The notes below the pieces were generated by a model, which did no database searches, was not told where the DNA came from, and saw only the letters and a list, made by a program, of their open reading frames with translations. A DNA stretch of 17,187 nucleotides. It comes from Armatimonadota bacterium. Lineage in GTDB: Bacteria; Armatimonadota; DTGP01; JAHWJO01. Positions 13,817 through 17,187 of the stretch are shown piece after piece (the stretch's first letter is position 1; the number at the start of each line of letters is the position of its first letter). The stretch is taken from positions 1-17,187 of the forward strand of contig JAHWJO010000027.1 in assembly GCA_019348365.1 (NCBI GenBank), given 5' to 3'. The position numbers and the translations under genes were made by a program.

Positions 13817-13837
13817 AGGGCGTAGGGCGTAGGGTGT
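13817..13837 (+). repeat. G-rich heptamer array after the 456-aa gene stop
   Basis: AGGGCGT, AGGGCGT, AGGGTGT: three 7-nt units starting 6 nt after the TGA stop (13809-13811). It reads directly into GC repeat copy a. The same AGGGCGT-AGGGTGT order occurs inverted at 14183-14170. Confidence 0.7.
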
Positions 13838-13839
13838 AG

Positions 13840-13870
13840 CGCCCTCACCCCCGCGCTTCGCGCTGGCCCT
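13840..13870 (+). repeat. GC-rich interspersed repeat, copy a (short)
   Basis: Begins CGCCCTCACCCCCGCGCT and ends GCGCTGGCCCT. It matches the first 31 nt of copy b with one change (TTCG for TCCG) but lacks the second hairpin CCCTCTCCC...GGGAGAGG. Confidence 0.7.
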
Positions 13871-13911
13871 GTTAGGCGCAGTCTATGAGTCGTGGTCTTG
13901 GGTCTGTGAGT

Positions 13912-13962
13912 CGCCCTCACCCCCGCGCTCCGCGCTGGCCCTCTCCCAGCATGGGGAGAGGG
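13912..13962 (+). repeat. GC-rich interspersed repeat, copy b
   Basis: CGCCCTCACCCCCGCGCT, then CCGCGCTGGCCCTCTCCC, AGCAT and GGGGAGAGGGG. The second half is an 8-9-bp hairpin. It is the mirror image of copy c, at 14110-14160, with only a couple of base differences. Confidence 0.75.
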
Positions 13963-14109
13963 GATCTGAACGTACAACTTTATGGGTGGGCCGCACTCTT
14001 TCTGGGAGTGTGGGGAGGTCGTCAATTCCTTTGGCTCAGATTGATCTCAATCGGTACTATAATGGCTGTCTACCACTGGAATCCGAAACCGGAACGTCCC
14101 TTTGAGAAT

Positions 14110-14160
14110 CCCTCTCCCAGCATTGGGAGAGGGCCAGCGCGGAGCGCGGGGGTGAGGGCG
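14110..14160 (-). repeat. GC-rich interspersed repeat, copy c (inverted)
   Basis: Reverse complement of copy b over about 50 nt. The hairpin CCCTCTCCC-AGCATT-GGGAGAGGG is perfect here (14110-14133). Together with copy b it bounds a 147-nt core, giving a MITE-like unit of about 250 nt. Confidence 0.75.
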
Positions 14161-14162
14161 CT

Positions 14163-14200
14163 ACACCCGACACCCTACGCCCTACTCCCTAATTACTCCC
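14163..14200 (-). repeat. G-rich heptamer array upstream of moaD (inverted)
   Basis: On the minus strand: GGGAGTA, a 3-nt break ATT, then AGGGAGT, AGGGCGT, AGGGTGT, CGGGTGT. It ends 12 nt before the moaD start. Unlike the other three arrays it does not follow a stop codon on its G-rich strand. Confidence 0.7.
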
Positions 14201-14211
14201 TTTGACAAATA

Positions 14212-14511
14212 ATGAATTCTCCAACCCTTCAGGTGACCGTTCTCCTCTTCGCCTACCTTCGAGAAGCTGCGGGGGTGGATCAGGTGTCGCTGCAACTGCC
14301 GGAGGGATCTCGCCTCTCCGATGTGTGGCCGCAACTCGTCCGCCGCTACCCCCGGTTTGAAGGCATGGGCCATTCTCTCGCCTGGGCGGTCAACCACACG
14401 TACGCCCGACCGGATCAGCCGCTCCGGAACGGCGATCTGGTCGCGGCGCTCCCCCCTGTCAGCGGCGGCGCGTACCCCTGCCCCGGAGAGGAGCGTCCCC
14501 TCGATGGTTGA
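14212..14511 (+). CDS. moaD: MoaD, molybdopterin synthase small subunit (with C-terminal extension)
   Basis: Ubiquitin-fold sulfur carrier whose C-terminal Gly-Gly is thiocarboxylated and donates sulfur to precursor Z with MoaE. The 99-aa protein has VTVLLFAYLREAAG (8-21), the LPEGSRLSDVWPQL segment (29-42) and the MoaD end NGDLVAALPPVSGG (73-86). The reading frame does not stop after Gly86 but continues for 13 residues (AYPCPGEERPLDG), which would have to be removed for the standard chemistry. No Shine-Dalgarno precedes the ATG; TTGACAAATA lies directly before it. The stop overlaps the moaE start by 8 nt, and the moaE ribosome site lies inside the extension. No other moa gene is in view. Confidence 0.9.
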   Translation: MNSPTLQVTVLLFAYLREAAGVDQVSLQLPEGSRLSDVWPQLVRRYPRFEGMGHSLAWAVNHTYARPDQPLRNGDLVAALPPVSGGAYPCPGEERPLDG

Positions 14512-14953
14512 GATTGTTGATCGCCCCATTGAGCTCGACCCGTTGATCGAGTGGGCGCGCCAGGACTCCGACGGCGCGGTGGTGACGTTTCTGGGAACGG
14601 TGCGGGATTTTGCGGAGGGACGCGCAGTGGTCGGGATGGAGTACTCCTGCTACACCGAGCTCGCCCTGAAGGAGCTGCAAGCTCTGGAAGCGGAGGTATC
14701 CCGGCGCTGGCCGGTGGGGCGGATCGCCCTCGTCCACCGGGTCGGCCCGATGACCCTGGGAGAGGTCAGCGTTGCCATTGTCGTTGCCTCCCCGCACCGC
14801 GCGGAAGCGTTCGATGCATGCCGGTACGCCATCGACACCCTCAAGCAGACGGTCCCGATCTGGAAGAAAGAACATTTCCAGGAGGAGCCGTCGGCTTGGG
14901 TACGCGGGGTCGCCGGAAAGCCGGTACAGGACATCTCCGGCGAGCAGGATTAA
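14504..14953 (+). CDS. moaE: MoaE, molybdopterin synthase catalytic subunit
   Basis: Large subunit of molybdopterin synthase; with MoaD it converts cyclic pyranopterin monophosphate to molybdopterin. The 149-aa protein is of normal length. GAVVTFLGTVRD (24-35) carries the conserved Arg34, ASPHRAEAFDACRYAID (95-111) the His-Arg pair, and LKQTVPIWKKE (113-123) the two active-site lysines, Lys114 and Lys121, spaced as in the E. coli enzyme. The ATG at 14504 overlaps moaD by 8 nt, and AGGAG lies 10 nt upstream. Coupled translation would keep the two subunits in balance. Confidence 0.96.
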   Translation: MVEIVDRPIELDPLIEWARQDSDGAVVTFLGTVRDFAEGRAVVGMEYSCYTELALKELQALEAEVSRRWPVGRIALVHRVGPMTLGEVSVAIVVASPHRAEAFDACRYAIDTLKQTVPIWKKEHFQEEPSAWVRGVAGKPVQDISGEQD

Positions 14954-14991
14954 CATCCATTGTTTCATCTCAAGGATAAAGGGAGAGCGAT

Positions 14992-16128
14992 TTGAGCGAT
15001 ACGGACGCGGGAGAATCGGAGCGGATCCGGCCGGCCGGCACGATCCAGTGGGGGCGTGTGGCGGCGTATGCGGTCCTGACCGTCATAACGCTCTACCTGC
15101 TGTCCCGACTCAAGCAGATCTTTCTCCTTTTCTACCTCGCCCTTCTGATCGGCTTTGCGATTAATTCGTTCGTCCTCTGGCTGGAGCGCCGTCGCGTCCC
15201 CCGTTCCATGGCCGTGATCGGCCTCGTCCTGGTGTTCATCGCAGCCCTGGTCGCCATCGGGTTCTGGATCGTCCCGCCCGCCATCGCCCAGGCGCAAAAG
15301 CTGCTGGACGATTACCCCCTGTTGTATCAACGCGCCCAAAACTGGATCAACGGCGTTCTCGCGCGCTATCCGGAGCTGAGGCAGCAGATCGAGCAGGAGG
15401 GCGGGACTTCCCTCCAAAACCTGACCCCGCGCGCCGGGGGCATCGTGCGGCAGATCGGTTCGTTTGCCGTAAGCTTCGGAACGCTGATCTTCAGCGCGTT
15501 CATCCTGTTTTTCCTCGTCGTCTTCGCGCTCATCGATCCCCAGCCGATGGCTCGCTCCCTGTTCGACCTCACTCCCACCCGGCTTCACGACCGGATCGAG
15601 CGGACCCTGCGGCAGGTACAGGATAAAGTCGTCGCCTGGGTGGGCGGAACGCTGATCCTGATGGCGATTGTCGGATCCCTCGTTTACGCGGGCTTGCTCG
15701 TCATCAACGTGCCGAACGCTCTGCTCTTCGGGATCATCGCGGCCATCGGGGAGGGGATCCCCACCCTCGGACCCATCCTGAGCGCCATCCCTCCCATCAT
15801 CGTGCTGCTGCTCACCGACCCGATGAAGGCGCTCTGGGTCGCCCTCCTGTTCGTCGTCGTCCAGCAGTTGGAGAACAACCTGATCGTCCCCACCGTCATG
15901 GGCAATCGGCTGGAAGTCCACCCGTGGGGATTGATCTTCATGATGCTGGTGATGGGGGAGCTGTTCGGCCTCATCGGGATCTTCCTCGCGACCCCGACGA
16001 CGGCGATCCTCGGGGTGGTTTATCAGGAGTTGATCCCGAAACCCGGCAAGCGGGACACCGTGCCGGCCACCTACCGGGTGGCCCGCGTGGTGGGCGGCAT
16101 CGAGGGCGATTTCAACGACACCTGTTAG
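14992..16128 (+). CDS. AI-2E family transporter (PerM/YdiK-like permease)
   Basis: A 378-aa polytopic inner-membrane protein of the AI-2E family (named for TqsA, the autoinducer-2 exporter; most members have other or unknown substrates, including Na+/H+ exchange). Hydrophobic segments at about 23-42, 43-62, 72-95, 155-185, 215-245, 250-285 and 305-345 fit the usual 7-8 helices. The conserved C-terminal part reads GEGIPTLGPILSAIPP, then QQLENNLIVPTVMGNRLEVHP and FLATPTTAILGVVY. The start is TTG at 14992, with AGGGAG 6 nt upstream. It follows moaE by 38 nt and may be cotranscribed with moaDE, though no functional link is known. The substrate cannot be predicted. Confidence 0.92.
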   Translation: MSDTDAGESERIRPAGTIQWGRVAAYAVLTVITLYLLSRLKQIFLLFYLALLIGFAINSFVLWLERRRVPRSMAVIGLVLVFIAALVAIGFWIVPPAIAQAQKLLDDYPLLYQRAQNWINGVLARYPELRQQIEQEGGTSLQNLTPRAGGIVRQIGSFAVSFGTLIFSAFILFFLVVFALIDPQPMARSLFDLTPTRLHDRIERTLRQVQDKVVAWVGGTLILMAIVGSLVYAGLLVINVPNALLFGIIAAIGEGIPTLGPILSAIPPIIVLLLTDPMKALWVALLFVVVQQLENNLIVPTVMGNRLEVHPWGLIFMMLVMGELFGLIGIFLATPTTAILGVVYQELIPKPGKRDTVPATYRVARVVGGIEGDFNDTC

Positions 16129-16161
16129 CTCCCGGCATTCCTTCTCGTGTTTCTTCGCTTT

Positions 16162-16199
16162 CCCCCTTCCGACCGCCCATTTCCAGCGAGGAAAGGGGG
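16162..16199 (+). other. Stem-loop after the AI-2E transporter
   Basis: CCCCCTT (16162-16168) pairs with AAGGGGG (16193-16199), 24-nt loop. It lies 34 nt after the transporter stop. No U-tract follows, so its role as a terminator is doubtful. Confidence 0.35.
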
Positions 16200-16319
16200 T
16201 CATGCAACGATTTCCTCCCATTTCCGTCAAATGGTTTGTAACGGCGGGGACTCATGCGATCCCGCCTCTCTTTGATCGCCCCTATTGAACGATATCTGCA
16301 CTTGCTACCGGAGGTATTT

Positions 16320-17054
16320 ATGCACAAGTTCACTCGATCCTGGACGGGACCGCTCCTTCTGGGAGTGACTCTCTCCCTCTCCGCTCCACTGGCGCTGGCT
16401 CAAGCGAAATCCGCGCCTCAGGGGAAACCGGGAATGGCTCCCCCCGTCCGAGGGCAGCGGATGGAAGACCGGCTGAATTTGACCGCCGCCCAGAAGCAGA
16501 AGCTCCAGGCGCTTCGCCAGAAGAACCGCCAGCAGATGCAGGCCCTCCGGACTGCCAATCTCACCCCGGAACAGCGCCGCACGCGGATGCAGGCATTGCG
16601 CGAATCGCAGAGAAATCAGTTCCTCTCCATCCTGACCCCGGCCCAGCAGGCCCGGATGAAGGCGATGCAGGCCGAAGGGCGCGCAAGATTCGAGGGCGAG
16701 CGGGGTGCGGATCGAGGCCGACGGCAGGCGATGATGCTCCAGCGGATGAAGGAGCAGCTCAACCTGACTCTGGCCCAGGAGAATAAGATCAAGGCCATCA
16801 TGAAATCCGCCGAGGCGCAGGAGAAGCAGCTTCGCGCTAAAAGGAAACCGACGGAAGAGCCGACCCCGGAACAGCGGACGCAGATGCGAACCCTGCGGCA
16901 GAACACGATGGCGCAGATTCAGAACGTCCTGACCGATACCCAGCGCCAGAAGGCCCGCCAGATGATGGGTGAGCGCGGACCGGGATTCGGAGGGCGAGGA
17001 CCGGGCGAAAGGCGAGGGCCGGGTGTAGGCCGGAGAGCCGGCGCGAGGCCGTAA
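16320..17054 (+). CDS. Spy/CpxP-like periplasmic protein with duplicated LTxxQ modules
   Basis: A 244-aa secreted protein. A signal peptide is clear: basic start MHKFTRSW, a hydrophobic core, and a probable cut after ALA (about residue 27). The mature part carries LTxxQ-type motifs as in Spy, CpxP and zinc-resistance chaperones: LNLTAAQ (52-58), NLTPEQR (80-86), LTPAQQ (105-110), LNLTLAQ (147-153), PTPEQR (181-186) and LTDTQ (204-208). These fall into two tandem modules (about 48-120 and 142-218). The tail 217-244 is rich in Arg, Gly and Pro. The family acts as periplasmic chaperone or envelope-stress sensor. The start is chosen at 16320 because GGAGG lies 5 nt upstream; an in-frame ATG at 16254 lacks this and would hide the signal peptide. 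Confidence 0.88.
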   Translation: MHKFTRSWTGPLLLGVTLSLSAPLALAQAKSAPQGKPGMAPPVRGQRMEDRLNLTAAQKQKLQALRQKNRQQMQALRTANLTPEQRRTRMQALRESQRNQFLSILTPAQQARMKAMQAEGRARFEGERGADRGRRQAMMLQRMKEQLNLTLAQENKIKAIMKSAEAQEKQLRAKRKPTEEPTPEQRTQMRTLRQNTMAQIQNVLTDTQRQKARQMMGERGPGFGGRGPGERRGPGVGRRAGARP

Positions 17055-17085
17055 TCGCCCTTTCCAGACATGACCTGAGAATCAT

Positions 17086-17119
17086 AAAGGCCGGGGCTTT
17101 GCTCCTCGGCCTTTTCTTT
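17086..17119 (+). terminator. Rho-independent terminator of the Spy-like gene
   Basis: AAAGGCCG (17086-17093) pairs with CGGCCTTT (17107-17114), and the RNA continues TCTTTA. Inner GG/CC pairs extend the stem. CATAAA before and TTTATG after give outer symmetry, so it may work on both strands. It begins 31 nt after the stop codon. Confidence 0.85.
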
Positions 17120-17145
17120 ATGAGGAAGAGTGGTGTTCCGACAGA

Positions 17146-17187
17146 GGCGCCGGCGGTGGGTACGCCGCGTGGAGGGGCGCGAAGTCG
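17146..17187 (-). repeat. Two-hairpin element, copy 6 (cut by the window edge)
   Basis: On the minus strand, from the edge: CGACTTCGCGCCCCTCCA, then a GC-rich part with CGCCGG. This matches the end of hairpin 1, the linker and the CGCCGGG tail of copies 3-5, but hairpin 2 is poorly kept and hairpin 1 is truncated by the edge. Confidence 0.5.

Larger units (their letters stand above)
13812..14211. other. Repeat nest between the 456-aa gene and moaD
   Basis: 400 nt with no believable gene. Open frames here simply read through repeats. From left to right: heptamer array (13817-13837), GC repeat copy a (13840-13870), copy b (13912-13962), a 147-nt core with TACTATAAT at 14055-14063, inverted copy c (14110-14160), and an inverted heptamer array (14163-14200). 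Confidence 0.7.

Noticed and set aside
14055..14063. TACTATAAT as the moaD promoter
   Set aside because: The -10 is excellent, but no -35 lies at suitable spacing and the site is inside an inverted repeat unit 150 nt from moaD. Kept only as part of the repeat description.
1937..14200. Tandem arrays as CRISPR
   Set aside because: Units of 7-8 nt without spacers, no cas genes; these are simple tandem arrays.
13885..14205. 106-aa open frame in the repeat nest before moaD
   Set aside because: It reads through both inverted GC repeats and the heptamer array, and has no ribosome site or domain.
14965..16230. 421-aa open frame antisense to the AI-2E transporter
   Set aside because: Asp/Glu/Gln/His-rich translation typical of the complement of a membrane protein gene; no motifs.

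Overview
The window is a high-GC bacterial chromosome segment (well above 60% G+C by eye) that carries mostly housekeeping genes. There is no rRNA, tRNA, CRISPR array, prophage or transposase gene in view. The gene set mixes outer-membrane/periplasm-type genes (Spy-like periplasmic protein, WecG/TagA/CpsF glycosyltransferase, MltG) with YqeG and a short-form AhcY. This fits a deep-branching Terrabacteria-type lineage; Armatimonadota is one possibility, but the sequence alone does not settle it. Non-ATG starts are common: purK, purE, wecG and ahcY use GTG, and the PfkB kinase and the AI-2E transporter use TTG, nearly all with a clear Shine-Dalgarno.

Layout. Positions 1 to about 11,980 are all minus strand. 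Reading with transcription from the right: ahcY, wecG, a PfkB sugar kinase, mltG-yqeG, queF, an isolated nuoN, a 71-aa membrane protein ending in a textbook terminator, bolA-grx (Fe-S handling pair with a good sigma-70 promoter), a TIM-barrel sugar isomerase/epimerase, then purE-purK overlapping by 4 nt; purK runs off the left edge. From about 12,440 onward everything is plus strand: a 456-aa protein of unknown function, moaD-moaE (overlapping) followed by an AI-2E-type permease, and a Spy-like periplasmic protein with a strong terminator. The switch of strand at about 11,984-12,440 is a divergent promoter region.

The intergenic regions are the unusual part. (1) A family of roughly 60-nt two-hairpin elements occurs six times: two inverted pairs (1714-1876 and 10526-10692), one solo copy (12150-12210) and one cut by the right edge. 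Stem sequences differ between copies but stay complementary, so the fold is conserved; the layout resembles REP/BIME elements. (2) Short G-rich tandem arrays with 7- or 8-nt units start within about 6 nt of three stop codons, G-rich on the coding strand, and a fourth array lies upstream of moaD. (3) A second GC-rich hairpin repeat forms a MITE-like inverted pair at 13912-14160.

The best protein-level leads are: the 456-aa protein, whose C-terminus resembles a HisKA dimerisation helix pair with the phospho-accepting His replaced; a MoaD whose Gly-Gly is followed by 13 extra residues; a tandem duplication inside the Spy-like protein; and a QueF with Phe at a usual His position. I see no complete new defence or biosynthetic system. 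The repeat family is the most likely undescribed item.
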